Positions 26,442-35,218 of a stretch of 64,000 nucleotides of DNA are shown piece after piece. Origin of the DNA: Ureibacillus thermophilus (lineage in GTDB: Bacteria; Bacillota; Bacilli; Bacillales_A; Planococcaceae); the NCBI RefSeq assembly GCF_004331915.1, contig NZ_CP036528.1, forward strand, positions 198,001 through 262,000, in the 5' to 3' direction. The notes under the pieces are model-generated. The model did not search any database, was not told where the DNA came from, and was given only the letters and a program-made list of their open reading frames with translations. Positions within the stretch are counted from its first letter, which is position 1; the number at the start of each line of letters is the position of its first letter. The translations under genes and the position numbers were made by a program.

Positions 26442-27353
26442 TCAGTCTTCTCCGACAATTTTTACTTCTAGCTCCAATTCAACACCAAACTTTTCTTTCA
26501 CAACCTTTTGAACCATTTTAATCGTTTCAATATAATCCGTCGCTGTAGCATTTCCTTTATTAATGATAAAACCAGCATGTTTTGTGGAAACTTCCGCTCC
26601 GCCAACCCCTTTTCCTTGAAGGCCGCTATCTTGAATCAACTTTCCAGCGAAATACCCCGGCGGACGTTTAAAGACGCTTCCGGCTGAAGGGTACTCCAAT
26701 GGCTGCTTCGATTGCCGTTTAAAAGTCAAATCTGCAATTTTCGCATCAATCTCTTCTTTATTCCCTTTCTCCAATCGGAATAGCGATGAAAGAACAATAT
26801 AGTTTTTATCCGCAATAATACTTTTTCTGTAACCTAATTCTAGTTCTTCCTTCGATAATACGAGTCTTTCGCCTTCCCTCGTCAAAACAGTTGAATGAAC
26901 AATGACGTCATTGATTTCTCCGCCATAAGCTCCGGCATTCATCGCCATGGCTCCGCCGACAGACCCTGGAATGCCGCAAGCAAATTCAAAACCTGTCAAA
27001 CTTGCTTCTGCCGCTTTTTTCGAAACATCCATAATCAGCGCGCCGCTTTGGGCATACACTTCCGTTCCTTCAATCCGGATTTCATTCAGCTTCGATAAAT
27101 TCATGACAATGCCCCGGACGCCTCCATCACGTACAATCATGTTGGAACCGTTCCCCAGAATTAATAAGGGGATTTTATTGTTGTGTGTATATTTTACAAT
27201 CCCTTCAACTTCTTCTTCCGTTTCGGGCATCACCAATATATCCGCATTTCCGCCAATTTTCGTCATAGTATATTTTTTCAGCGATTCATTGATTTTTATA
27301 TTTTCTTGACTTGTAATGTCCGCTAACTCCTTAGCCCATTGATCAATTGTCAT
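26442..27353 (-). CDS. murB: UDP-N-acetylenolpyruvoylglucosamine reductase MurB
   Basis: 303 residues of the FAD-binding MurB family. FAD site LILGNGSNMIVRDGG near 60, GIPGSVGGAMAMNAGAYGGE near 130-150, catalytic Ser in YPSAGSVFKRP near 225, and AEVSTKHAGFIIN near 255. It reduces UDP-GlcNAc-enolpyruvate to UDP-MurNAc with NADPH. The start ATG overlaps, as ATGA, the stop of a 117-codon frame upstream. A weak hairpin lies downstream near 26370-26400. Confidence 0.95.
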   Translation of the reverse strand: MTIDQWAKELADITSQENIKINESLKKYTMTKIGGNADILVMPETEEEVEGIVKYTHNNKIPLLILGNGSNMIVRDGGVRGIVMNLSKLNEIRIEGTEVYAQSGALIMDVSKKAAEASLTGFEFACGIPGSVGGAMAMNAGAYGGEINDVIVHSTVLTREGERLVLSKEELELGYRKSIIADKNYIVLSSLFRLEKGNKEEIDAKIADLTFKRQSKQPLEYPSAGSVFKRPPGYFAGKLIQDSGLQGKGVGGAEVSTKHAGFIINKGNATATDYIETIKMVQKVVKEKFGVELELEVKIVGED

Positions 27354-27703
27354 AAAAGCATATTCCTTTCTTCTATTAAACCTTGTATCTGTAATTGTAT
27401 ACTTTCTGAAAAATAATTATATGCTTTCACTTCCATAAAACTTATGGCTATTTTCCGACTTTTGCCTGCAATAGCCCAGCTGTTATCAATAAGTGTACCA
27501 TGTTTCATTTTATTGCAAAAGTTTTGGAGTGATGATACATAATACTTGGAAGTATTGTTTCTGTAACAATATCCTATGTTGTAAAATCTTTTTTTTATAC
27601 AATCGGTTACATTGAATTTTAAGCGCTGGAATTCAGGCGTTTTTGCCCGCCATTCCATTATAAAAAAATACTCCCAATTAGAAAAATGAATGCAACCATC
27701 CAT
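27350..27703 (-). CDS. Doubtful ORF upstream of murB
   Basis: An open frame of up to 117 codons between efeU and murB, ending in a 4-bp ATGA overlap with murB. A more likely inner start (MEWRAKTPEF, ATG near 27658) has only a distant GGGAG. The composition is odd: rich in Cys, Tyr, Asn and Phe, and unlike the neighbouring proteins. I recognise no domain. It may be a small real gene translationally coupled to murB, a decayed gene, or a chance frame. Confidence 0.3.
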   Translation of the reverse strand: MDGCIHFSNWEYFFIMEWRAKTPEFQRLKFNVTDCIKKRFYNIGYCYRNNTSKYYVSSLQNFCNKMKHGTLIDNSWAIAGKSRKIAISFMEVKAYNYFSESIQLQIQGLIEERNMLL

Positions 27704-27730
27704 CTTTCCATCGGGAGATTAAACTTGCGG

Positions 27731-29194
27731 TTATTTCGGTTTCCGAACCATCACCGCATTATGCTTGATGAAACGTTTATATATAATCGTCGCAAGAATC
27801 AGCAAAATTAATACAGCTTGGCCAATTATCGTTTCAAATGTTGGATAAAAACCTACTGTTGAAAGCACTGGCAAACCATCCACCACCGTCGTATCCAACC
27901 GTCCTTGTAATTGGAGGGTGTGCATACTGCCACCAATAATTTTGAACGCCAATAAATAAATGAAAATGGTCGCCACAATGAAAAATTTATGCACAGGAAT
28001 TTTGCCTGACATCTTCATCAACACAACCGCCGTAGCAGCCAATATTGCCAACGCCATAGCTATCCCCAGCCAAAACTGGGACATTTCCATTTTCGGCAAA
28101 ATTCCGATATAAAAGACAATGGTTTCTGCTCCTTCGCGGAATACCGATAAGAAACTGACAGCCGCCATGGAAACGACCGAACCGGTGGAAATGGCTTGAT
28201 TCATTTGATTCGAAATATACCGATTCCAACTTCCGACACTTGTTTTATTGTGCAACCATACTCCCACGCCGATCATCATTGCAGCTGCGGCTAACCCAAT
28301 GTATCCTTCCAATACTTCCCTGTTGCTATCCACCGTTGCCGAATTTAAAACGGTGGACATAAGCACTGCCGCCACGATCGAACATACGACACCCAAAAGG
28401 GCACCGAAATAAATCCATTTTTCCATTGCCTGCTGGCCGGATTTTTTAAGAAAAGCCGCCAATGCCACGATGATGAGCAAAGCTTCCAATCCTTCGCGCA
28501 ATAAAATCATGGCCGAATCCCAGAAGGAATAATTTGTATCTGCCTTCAACAATTCGATTTCCGTCTTAAATTGCTTCAAATTTTGGGTAATGTGTTCGGC
28601 ATCCACATTTGATTTCATCAAGCTGCTTGCGAGCATCGGCATATCACTTTCAATTTTTGTATAGAGGCTTCCATTCCGTGTGGAAACTTCCTGTTCCACT
28701 TGAGGCCAAATGATGATGAATTGCTGAATGCTTGCCGCTGCATCAGCATAGTTTTTCTCCCCAATGTGCTTTATTGCCTCATCAATATACTGGACAAGGG
28801 TTTCTAATGAATAATCCCCTTCCACCGCTTGGGCCGTTTCCTTTCCGGCTATAAAATCTTCAATCTTTTGTTTTAACGTTGCATATTGTTCTTGTATTGT
28901 TGTAATATCCGCTGTTTCTGAAGCAATCGACATGCGGATGAAAGCCATTTGCGTTTCGATTTCTCCATACATCGCTGTGCTTAAATCCCGGACAGGACGT
29001 TCATTTTGATTCCATTTTGTATTGAATGTATTATATGCCGCTTCTATTTGCTCCAAATCGCCTGTTGCCAGAGCGTTTTCAAATTGTTCCAAAGCCGGGG
29101 TGATTTTTCGGGCGAATTCTTCCCGCTGCGCCGTTTCATCAATCGGGTTTTCCTTCTCCTCAAGGGTACGCAATGCAGTAGATAATTCTTTCAA
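27731..29194 (-). CDS. efeU: FTR1-family high-affinity iron permease, EfeU/YwbL-like, with damaged N-terminus
   Basis: 487 codons from a TTG at 29194. The C-terminal half has seven membrane helices with both REXXE iron-binding motifs: REGLEALLI near 235 and REGAETIVFY near 355. The N-terminal half is a helical extracytoplasmic domain with two similar repeats (EQFENALATGDLEQIEAAY and IDEAIKHIGEKNYADAAAS). No signal peptide precedes it in frame, the TTG has no good ribosome binding site, and an in-frame TAG lies seven codons upstream. The N-terminus is therefore probably lost or attached to the broken efeO-like frame upstream. A Fur box at 29526-29540 would control the locus. Confidence 0.75.
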   Translation of the reverse strand: MKELSTALRTLEEKENPIDETAQREEFARKITPALEQFENALATGDLEQIEAAYNTFNTKWNQNERPVRDLSTAMYGEIETQMAFIRMSIASETADITTIQEQYATLKQKIEDFIAGKETAQAVEGDYSLETLVQYIDEAIKHIGEKNYADAAASIQQFIIIWPQVEQEVSTRNGSLYTKIESDMPMLASSLMKSNVDAEHITQNLKQFKTEIELLKADTNYSFWDSAMILLREGLEALLIIVALAAFLKKSGQQAMEKWIYFGALLGVVCSIVAAVLMSTVLNSATVDSNREVLEGYIGLAAAAMMIGVGVWLHNKTSVGSWNRYISNQMNQAISTGSVVSMAAVSFLSVFREGAETIVFYIGILPKMEMSQFWLGIAMALAILAATAVVLMKMSGKIPVHKFFIVATIFIYLLAFKIIGGSMHTLQLQGRLDTTVVDGLPVLSTVGFYPTFETIIGQAVLILLILATIIYKRFIKHNAVMVRKPK

Positions 29195-29480
29195 AGCAGC
29201 AATACATCCGCACTAAAGGATAAAGCGCTTTTGCCCCTTCAATATCCCCAGCTTTAATTAAATTTACAAATTTCTCGGTTTCTACTAAAAATTGATCGAT
29301 TTGATCCAATGCGAATTCTTGATAACTTGTAACTTCAACGGAAAAATCGCCTGCCTGATTTTCCTTCTGCTCTATTTGAGTTGTAGATTCATTATCTCTG
29401 GTCGTCGCTTCTTCGCCGCAACTTCCCAATTATAAAGCTCCTATCAATAAAGCTGAATATACAGGAATTTTTTTTGCCAT
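29160..29480 (-). pseudogene. Broken EfeO-like lipoprotein gene (5' part)
   Basis: An ATG at 29480 with AAGGAG upstream begins a lipoprotein signal peptide (MAKKIPVYSALLIGAL) that is interrupted by an in-frame TAA at 29430-29432, directly before the lipobox LGSC. The frame then continues with an acidic linker and YQEFALDQIDQFLVETEKFV..AGDIEGAKALYPLVRMY, the N-terminal EfeO signature, before losing homology near 29200 and overlapping the efeU start in another frame. Two separate lesions (nonsense and frameshift or deletion) make it a pseudogene. It may be an EfeO remnant or the lost 5' end of an EfeO-EfeU fusion. Confidence 0.7.
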
Positions 29481-29525
29481 GAATAAACCTCTCCTTATGT
29501 TTTTACAAATCGATTCTATTAATAA

Positions 29526-29540
29526 TGATAATCACTATCA
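29526..29540 (-). promoter_or_regulatory. Fur box upstream of the efe locus
   Basis: TGATAATCACTATCA matches the 7-1-7 Fur consensus TGATAATNATTATCA with one mismatch. It lies about 50 bp upstream of the ATG at 29480, as expected for an iron-repressed promoter. Confidence 0.8.
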
Positions 29541-29752
29541 TTTATAATCACAAGTAGTAATTTTTCAATTACAAAAATACACAATCTAATAGAATGCAAC
29601 TTGTGTAACAAAAATCATTCCTTTTCAATCATGCACAGGCATTTTCGAAGGGAATTAATTTTACTATCCATTAAGTGTTTTCTGTTGAAACTGCATCAAG
29701 GAGAGTAAGTATTCATTTTTTGTGAATATTTTTGCAAAAAAGAACTCAAAAA

Positions 29753-30083
29753 AAGAGGTTGGAGCAAATCAAAAAAACATCATTTTCTCCAAAGAGAAAA
29801 TGATGTTTTTTTGATTTGTTATTAAAATTGATTTCCGTTCCGGGGACGCTTTCCGCGGGCCCGGCTAGACTCTCCTCTGAGTCATTCCTTCGCTCCTCGT
29901 GGTCTCGAGAGGGCTCGTCGCAGGAAAGCTTTGAATTTACTTCCTTGAGCTTGCTCCGCTTTGCGACTAAGCGTGCGCGACAGGAACTTGCCCCGTCACT
30001 TCAATCATTTTTTCGTTAGTTCAATTTTTTATCAAAACTCTTTCAACTGCCCCTTTCATTTTTTGTTTATGTCCCAGCCTCTT
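29753..30083 (+). repeat. Inverted-repeat-bounded intergenic element, copy 3
   Basis: 331 bp. The left end is diverged (AAGAGGTTGGAGCA, 29753-29766); the right end is TGTCCCAGCCTCTT (30070-30083), six bases from the azoR stop. The terminator-like hairpin (about 29778-29816) is perfect with a T7 tail. The middle is the same subfamily as copy 1 but about 30 bp longer, with an insert around 29933-29962. The short frames in it are spurious. Confidence 0.85.
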
Positions 30084-30088
30084 TCCCT

Positions 30089-30727
30089 TTAAACTGTCAC
30101 AGCCGCCAATTTTTGCGCGGAACCTTTTACCCGTTTCAACCCTTCTTCTATGATTTCATTTGCTCGATTTGGCTCTGCGTTATGGCCTTCGATAATCACT
30201 TCATCAAGAAGTTCCATACCCGCAATATTGCCTAATACATTTTTAATATAATTTACGCTCATTTCCATAGGTTGTGCTTCCGGTGAAGAGTAGTATCCCC
30301 CACGGGCATTTAGAATGACAAATTTCTTGTCTGTCAATAGTTGCACCAATTGCCCTTGTTCATTGTATTTAAACATGAATCCGGCTTGATAAATATAGTC
30401 GATGAATGTATGCAACGGAGCAGGAATTGTCAAGTTCCATAATGGGAACGCAAGAACGATGATTTCCGCTTCTGTTACCAAATCCATCGCTTTCTTCTTG
30501 GCTGCAAGCAAACGGGCTTCTGATTCCGTCAAAGCTTTTCCTTCACTTTGCTTCGCCAATGCATCAAATAATTGTTGTCCAAAATATGGCATATCCTCTT
30601 CGAAAACATCGTAAATTTTCAGATTGATATCTTCCACTTTTTTCGCTTCTTCGATATATGTTTCGAACATTTTTGTAGAAATCCCGTCTGGTCGGTTATT
30701 TGCCTTAATGACTAATACATTTTTCAT
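30089..30727 (-). CDS. azoR: FMN-dependent NADH-azoreductase
   Basis: 212 residues of the flavodoxin-like AzoR family. N-terminal KNVLVIKANNRPDGISTKM (FMN phosphate loop), FPLWNLTIPAPLHTFIDYI near 95-115 and LNARGGYYSS near 140. It reduces azo dyes and quinones with NADH and FMN in the cytoplasm. Single gene, ribosome binding site AGGAG. Repeat copy 3 sits directly downstream and may supply transcription termination. Confidence 0.9.
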   Translation of the reverse strand: MKNVLVIKANNRPDGISTKMFETYIEEAKKVEDINLKIYDVFEEDMPYFGQQLFDALAKQSEGKALTESEARLLAAKKKAMDLVTEAEIIVLAFPLWNLTIPAPLHTFIDYIYQAGFMFKYNEQGQLVQLLTDKKFVILNARGGYYSSPEAQPMEMSVNYIKNVLGNIAGMELLDEVIIEGHNAEPNRANEIIEEGLKRVKGSAQKLAAVTV

Positions 30728-30843
30728 ACTGTCTAACGGCTCCTTTCCCTATTTTCAAATATCTCGGTTTCAAGATACGTTAAATAGTATAAAGGAGCCC
30801 AAACATTATATCAAGAAAGCACTTCTCATACTTTTGGCTGAAT

Positions 30844-31548
30844 TTATAGATCGCATTGCCCATCAGAGCAGAAGTTTCCTTCTTCTCCAACCATTCGCAA
30901 TGATGGCTTCATCCCTTTTTCTTCCGCCACTTTCTTAATCGCCTGTTCGAAAATTTCCTGCGGCTGAGCCCCGGAAATGCCATATTTATTTTCTATTACG
31001 AAGAACGGAACTCCCCGGATGCCATAGATTTGCGCCTGTTGGATCTCTTTTTCGACTTCTTTCAAAAATTGATTGCCATCCAATACTTCTGCGGCTTCTT
31101 TCCCGTTCAGCCCGGCTTCTTCCGCCAGCCGAATCAACACATCCCGTTTTCCAATCTCCTTGCCTTCAATGAAGTAGGCATGGAATACCCGTTCACTAAA
31201 CTCCGAACCTTTTCCTTTTGTGTAAGCCCATTTGGCCAATTGATGGGCCTTTAACGTATTCGCTGTTTTTAATTGCTCGAAATTATATTGGAGCCCCACT
31301 TCCTTGGCCCGCTGTACGACGCTCTCTGTCATTTTCTTCACTTCATCCAACGGCATCCCGTATTTTTTTGATAAGTGCTCGTAGGTGGATTCATTCGAAT
31401 TTTCATCTGTTGTCGGATCTAGTAAAAAACTTTTAAACTCCACTTCCACTTGACCGGCATACCCCAAATCTCGGATGGCTTTTTCAAGCTGTCTCTTCCC
31501 GATATAACAAAATGGACAAACGAAATCTGACCAAACTTCAATTTTCAT
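30844..31548 (-). CDS. DsbA-family oxidoreductase (FrnE/YwbO-like)
   Basis: 234 residues, cytoplasmic (no signal peptide). It starts MKIEVWSDFVCPFCYIGKRQL with the CPFC redox motif of the thioredoxin-like DsbA/FrnE family, has the all-alpha insertion (about 65-165), and returns to the fold with IYGIRGVPFFVIENKYGISGA containing the cis-Pro (VPFF). It probably acts as a disulfide isomerase or polyketide-type oxidoreductase; the substrate is unknown. A C-terminal FCSDGQC adds two more cysteines. The ribosome binding site is GGGGGAG. Confidence 0.85.
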   Translation of the reverse strand: MKIEVWSDFVCPFCYIGKRQLEKAIRDLGYAGQVEVEFKSFLLDPTTDENSNESTYEHLSKKYGMPLDEVKKMTESVVQRAKEVGLQYNFEQLKTANTLKAHQLAKWAYTKGKGSEFSERVFHAYFIEGKEIGKRDVLIRLAEEAGLNGKEAAEVLDGNQFLKEVEKEIQQAQIYGIRGVPFFVIENKYGISGAQPQEIFEQAIKKVAEEKGMKPSLRMVGEEGNFCSDGQCDL

Positions 31549-31674
31549 GTGTTCTCCCCCTTTTCCGCTATTTTACTTTTCCCTTCTTAAAACAACAACA
31601 GATTTGCTTTCATTGAATAATGTGCCAGTTTTTTTAGCATACTCCTAAAAAACGGTGATTTAGGAGGATTTGTT

Positions 31675-33051
31675 ATGCAAAATTCGCTCTGGTTGCAAAA
31701 TGTGACCCCTACCTCTTTGAATTCTTTATCCTCTTCATTGAATTGCGATGTTTGCATTGTGGGAGGGGGATTGACAGGGATATATACGGCCTATCTCCTT
31801 GCAAAAAAAGGGGTCGATGTCGTTTTGTTGGAAGCAAACTCCTCAATCGCTTCCGGCACAACGGGGCATTCCACTGGAAAATTAACCCCTCAACATGGAG
31901 CAGTCTTTGATCCATTGTTGAATACTTTTAATGAAGAGGAAGTGCGGACCTATTATGAAGCGAATGTGAACGCGATCGAAAACGCTCTTCGGGAAGCGGC
32001 GGCAGAAACTTTCAGGCATGCCGATTCTTACTTGTATGCAACGACAGACCAAGGAGCAGAAACAATAAAAAAGGAATTGGCAGCTTATCATAAAGTTGGT
32101 ATACAAGGCATCGAAACAACGGAGACGGAACTTCCCTTCGAAGTGAAGACCGCATTGAAGATGGAAAACACCTATCAAATTCATCCCGTCAACTTTGCTC
32201 AACATTTTGCCGAGTTGGCATTGAAAGCCGGGGCTAAATTATACGTGAATACAAGGGTTACGAAGCTGGCCGTTGATGAACATTGCCTGCTGACAGAGAA
32301 TGATTTTGAAGTGAATTTCAAGTCGGTTGTTCTTGCAACCCACTATCCGATCGAAGCAATCAAGGGACTGCACATTGCAAAGTTAACTATTGACCGCTCC
32401 TATTTAATGGCAACAAAAACTTCGGCATTATTAAAAGGGCAATATTTGTCCACCGATTCATCTTCCCGGACGGTGCGCACAGCTTTCATTGACAATCAGC
32501 CTTACTTTATTTTCGGAGGCAGTTCCCACACAGCAGGGGCTGTGCAAAATACACAAGTATATTATGAAATGCTGGAGAAAGAGCTTGTTTCGGAATATGG
32601 TTTGCCTAAACCGGAATATTTGTGGAGCGCGCAAGATCCGAACACTGCCGACTATATTCCGTATGTCGGACGCATTTCGGACAGTGAGCCGAGAATCTAT
32701 ATTGCCACAGGATACCGAAAATGGGGACTTTCCAACTCCCTTGTTGCGGGAGAAATCATTTCCACAGAACTGACAAGTGGAAAACATCCAGCCCAGCACC
32801 TGTACAGCCCTTCAAGAAATTTATTTGGCAAAACGTTTATGCGGATGTTGAAGGCGATCGGCTTCACGGTATCAAATCTTGCGGAAGGTTATTTAATACG
32901 GGCGGAAGCTCCAAAATGCACCCATTTAGGATGCAAAACCCAATGGAATGAAGCCGATGAAACATGGGATTGCCCTTGCCACGGATCCCGTTTTGATAAA
33001 TACGGCAATGTCATCGAAGGACCGGCAGTGTATCCTCTCATTTTAGAATAA
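31675..33051 (+). CDS. FAD-dependent oxidoreductase with C-terminal Rieske domain (YhfW-like)
   Basis: 458 residues. A DadA-type FAD domain opens with CDVCIVGGGLTGIYTAYLLAK (GxGxxG near 30) and HSTGKLTPQHG. It closes near 350 with YIATGYRKWGLSNSLVAGE. The C-terminal ~70 residues form a Rieske [2Fe-2S] domain: CTHLGC, then CPCHGSRFD, giving the Cys-His/Cys-His ligand set. This fusion is common in Bacillales (YhfW) but has no established substrate; it probably oxidises an amine or amino acid and passes electrons through the cluster. GGAGG lies six bases before the ATG. Shares a bidirectional terminator with ppaC. Confidence 0.87.
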   Translation: MQNSLWLQNVTPTSLNSLSSSLNCDVCIVGGGLTGIYTAYLLAKKGVDVVLLEANSSIASGTTGHSTGKLTPQHGAVFDPLLNTFNEEEVRTYYEANVNAIENALREAAAETFRHADSYLYATTDQGAETIKKELAAYHKVGIQGIETTETELPFEVKTALKMENTYQIHPVNFAQHFAELALKAGAKLYVNTRVTKLAVDEHCLLTENDFEVNFKSVVLATHYPIEAIKGLHIAKLTIDRSYLMATKTSALLKGQYLSTDSSSRTVRTAFIDNQPYFIFGGSSHTAGAVQNTQVYYEMLEKELVSEYGLPKPEYLWSAQDPNTADYIPYVGRISDSEPRIYIATGYRKWGLSNSLVAGEIISTELTSGKHPAQHLYSPSRNLFGKTFMRMLKAIGFTVSNLAEGYLIRAEAPKCTHLGCKTQWNEADETWDCPCHGSRFDKYGNVIEGPAVYPLILE

Positions 33052-33090
33052 AAAACGGTGCCAAGGATCTCCCTTGAACACCGTTTTTTA
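33052..33090. terminator. Bidirectional terminator between the Rieske oxidoreductase and ppaC
   Basis: AAAAAACGGTG...CAAGG pairs with CCTTG...CACCGTTTTTT, giving T runs on both strands. Confidence 0.88.
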
Positions 33091-34020
33091 TTATTCGCTT
33101 AATGCATCTGTTAATACTGGAACAACTTGTTTTTTGCGGGAAACAACGCCAGGCAAATCAAATTGATGTTCTACTAATTCTTTGCCGAAAGCTTTTGCAG
33201 CATCTTCAGCCGAACTTCCTGCAACAATCGCTACAGAATCGTTGTTTAAAATATCTGTTACGAAGAAGAAGAAGAGGTTTAAACCTTTTTCTTCAACCTT
33301 TTGGTTAAGCAAGCTTACCAATTCCTCTTTGCGGCTTAATACATCATTTACATCCACTGCGTTCACTTGGGCAACTACGGATTTCACTGTGCCGAAAGTA
33401 AATTCTTTCGCATCTAAAGAAAGCAAGTCTTCTAAAGATTTATCAGAAAGGTCCGCACCGGCTTTTAACATGGCAAGACCGTATTCCTCCGCATTAACGC
33501 CTGCAATGTCTGCCAATTCTTTTCCTGCTTTTACATCTTCTTCAGTGCAAGTAGGAGATTTGAATAAAAGTGTATCGGAAATGATGGCTGAAAGCATTAA
33601 ACCTGCAATGTTTGAAGGAATCTCAACATTGTTTTCTTTAAATATTTTATTTAAGATTGTTGCAGTGCATCCTACCGGTTCTGCACGGTAATATAATGGG
33701 TCTGCTGTTTCAAAATTTGCAATGCGGTGGTGGTCAATAACTTCTTTGATTTTGACATTTTCAATACCATCAGCAGATTGTTGACGTTCATTATGGTCAA
33801 CTAAAATCACTTCGCTTGCTTCTTCTGATACATTCCCAATAAGTCTTGGAGCTTCGAAGCCGAATTTTTCTAAAGCATATTTTGTTTCGTTGTTAACATC
33901 ACCTAGTCTTACCGCTTCAACTTCTTGACCAAGCTGCTGTTTTAAATATGCATACACAATGGCAGATGTAATTGAATCTGTATCAGGATTTTTATGTCCA
34001 AAAACTAATACTTTGCTCAT
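33091..34020 (-). CDS. ppaC: Manganese-dependent inorganic pyrophosphatase
   Basis: 309 residues, family II pyrophosphatase of the DHH superfamily (B. subtilis PpaC also 309). [10 protein letters not shown] at the N-terminus and VDHNE and DHHRIANF near 75-100 supply the Mn ligands; the C-terminal DHHA2 domain ends with [13 protein letters not shown], holding the RKKQ substrate-binding motif. It hydrolyses pyrophosphate from biosynthetic reactions. Strong GGGAGG ribosome binding site. Confidence 0.96.
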   Translation of the reverse strand: MSKVLVFGHKNPDTDSITSAIVYAYLKQQLGQEVEAVRLGDVNNETKYALEKFGFEAPRLIGNVSEEASEVILVDHNERQQSADGIENVKIKEVIDHHRIANFETADPLYYRAEPVGCTATILNKIFKENNVEIPSNIAGLMLSAIISDTLLFKSPTCTEEDVKAGKELADIAGVNAEEYGLAMLKAGADLSDKSLEDLLSLDAKEFTFGTVKSVVAQVNAVDVNDVLSRKEELVSLLNQKVEEKGLNLFFFFVTDILNNDSVAIVAGSSAEDAAKAFGKELVEHQFDLPGVVSRKKQVVPVLTDALSE

Positions 34021-34118
34021 AAAAATAGTTCCTCCCAGTTTTATATATCATCGCCGTTTATTTTATCACAACTTCCTATAAATAGAAAAACGTTACTTGC
34101 AAAAGAACAATGCAAAGA

Positions 34119-34163
34119 AAAGCATATTCGTAAAATTCGAATTTTTACGAATATGCTTTTCCT
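34119..34163 (-). terminator. Terminator after the RpiR-family gene
   Basis: AAAGCATATTCGTAAAA pairs with TTTTACGAATATGCTTT; T-rich tail on the minus strand. Confidence 0.85.
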
Positions 34164-34165
34164 TA

Positions 34166-35071
34166 TTATTTTGTAGCTGCACTTTGTTTTTCTAGCAAGT
34201 TAAAGTCGTAGTGTAATAAAGTATCGCATTTAAGGCATTTTCTATAATCATTACGGTTCAGTATCATCATTCCTTCAATAAGAGCATGGGTGATTGAGTT
34301 GGCGGCAGTGTTTCCTTCAAAAGCAAATTGTTTTTGAGCTCCTACCACAAAGTTGATCTCTGCATAATCACGTAAAGGGGAAATGGTTGAATTAGTAATG
34401 GCAATCAATTTAACATTTTTGTTTTTGGCAATTTTTGCAATCGTTAATACATCTTCCAATACAGAATCATAAGCAATCACGAATAACAAAGAATCTTTGT
34501 CCATTTTATTCATTTGTTTTAAGATATCCTCAACGTTAAACTTTATTTGAGTTACCTTTTTTCCGAGATTTTCTAATATTGAAGTTAAGTAACTGGCCGT
34601 TGGAGCGCATTGTCTAAAACCTAAAACATAAATATCGTTTGCTTTATGCAAATAGAGAGTCGCTTTTTGAAAGCTGTCCGCATCCACATACTGTATCGTA
34701 TTTAAAATGCTGGCTACATCACCATTCATTACTTCACTAAATAAATATTCATGCTTTTTCCCAGCGTATATTGGTTCTTTCGTTGCAACCTTCTCTGTTT
34801 CTGATAAATCCTTTCGAATTCTTTCCTGCAATTCACTGTATCCAGATAAATCCATTGCATAACAAAACCGAATGACCGTCGACTCACTAACTCCAATGAT
34901 TTTTCCTACTTCAGAGGCAATGTGTGTAGCAACTACATGGGGATTTTCAATCACCAGCTGCGCCACTTTCCTTTGACCCCTTGAAAGCCGGATAAAGCGC
35001 TTCTTCACTTCATCACTAAAACTCATTTTCTTAATGAATTCCTCCTTCATGAAATTCAATATTGCATCCAA
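34166..35071 (-). CDS. MurR/RpiR-family transcriptional regulator
   Basis: Up to 301 residues. N-terminal HTH_6 domain (VKKRFIRLSRGQRKVAQLVIENP, then IIGVSESTVIRFCYAMDLSGYSEL) and C-terminal SIS sugar-phosphate-binding domain (DIYVLGFRQCAPTASYLTSIL, KDSLLFVIAYDS, NVKLIAITNS). It should respond to a phosphorylated sugar or similar ligand. The start is uncertain: AAGGAGG lies inside the frame, five bases before an ATT codon and 14 bases before an ATG (MSFSDEVKK, near 35026). The neighbouring NiaP-like transporter, same strand upstream, is a possible target. Confidence 0.85.
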   Translation of the reverse strand: MDAILNFMKEEFIKKMSFSDEVKKRFIRLSRGQRKVAQLVIENPHVVATHIASEVGKIIGVSESTVIRFCYAMDLSGYSELQERIRKDLSETEKVATKEPIYAGKKHEYLFSEVMNGDVASILNTIQYVDADSFQKATLYLHKANDIYVLGFRQCAPTASYLTSILENLGKKVTQIKFNVEDILKQMNKMDKDSLLFVIAYDSVLEDVLTIAKIAKNKNVKLIAITNSTISPLRDYAEINFVVGAQKQFAFEGNTAANSITHALIEGMMILNRNDYRKCLKCDTLLHYDFNLLEKQSAATK

Positions 35072-35170
35072 TTATAATAAAGTAGGTTAGCACGTATATT
35101 AATTGAATACAATGAGTTTTCTGAAAATATCGAAAAGTAATATGTTAATGTTCATAAATTCGTCAAATTT

Positions 35171-35209
35171 ATTAGGAAGCTTTTTCCTGAACTAAAAAAG
35201 CTTCCTAAT
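35171..35209 (-). terminator. Terminator after the NiaP-like transporter gene
   Basis: ATTAGGAAGCTTTTT pairs perfectly with AAAAAGCTTCCTAAT. Confidence 0.8.
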
Positions 35210-35218
35210 CATGTTAGC

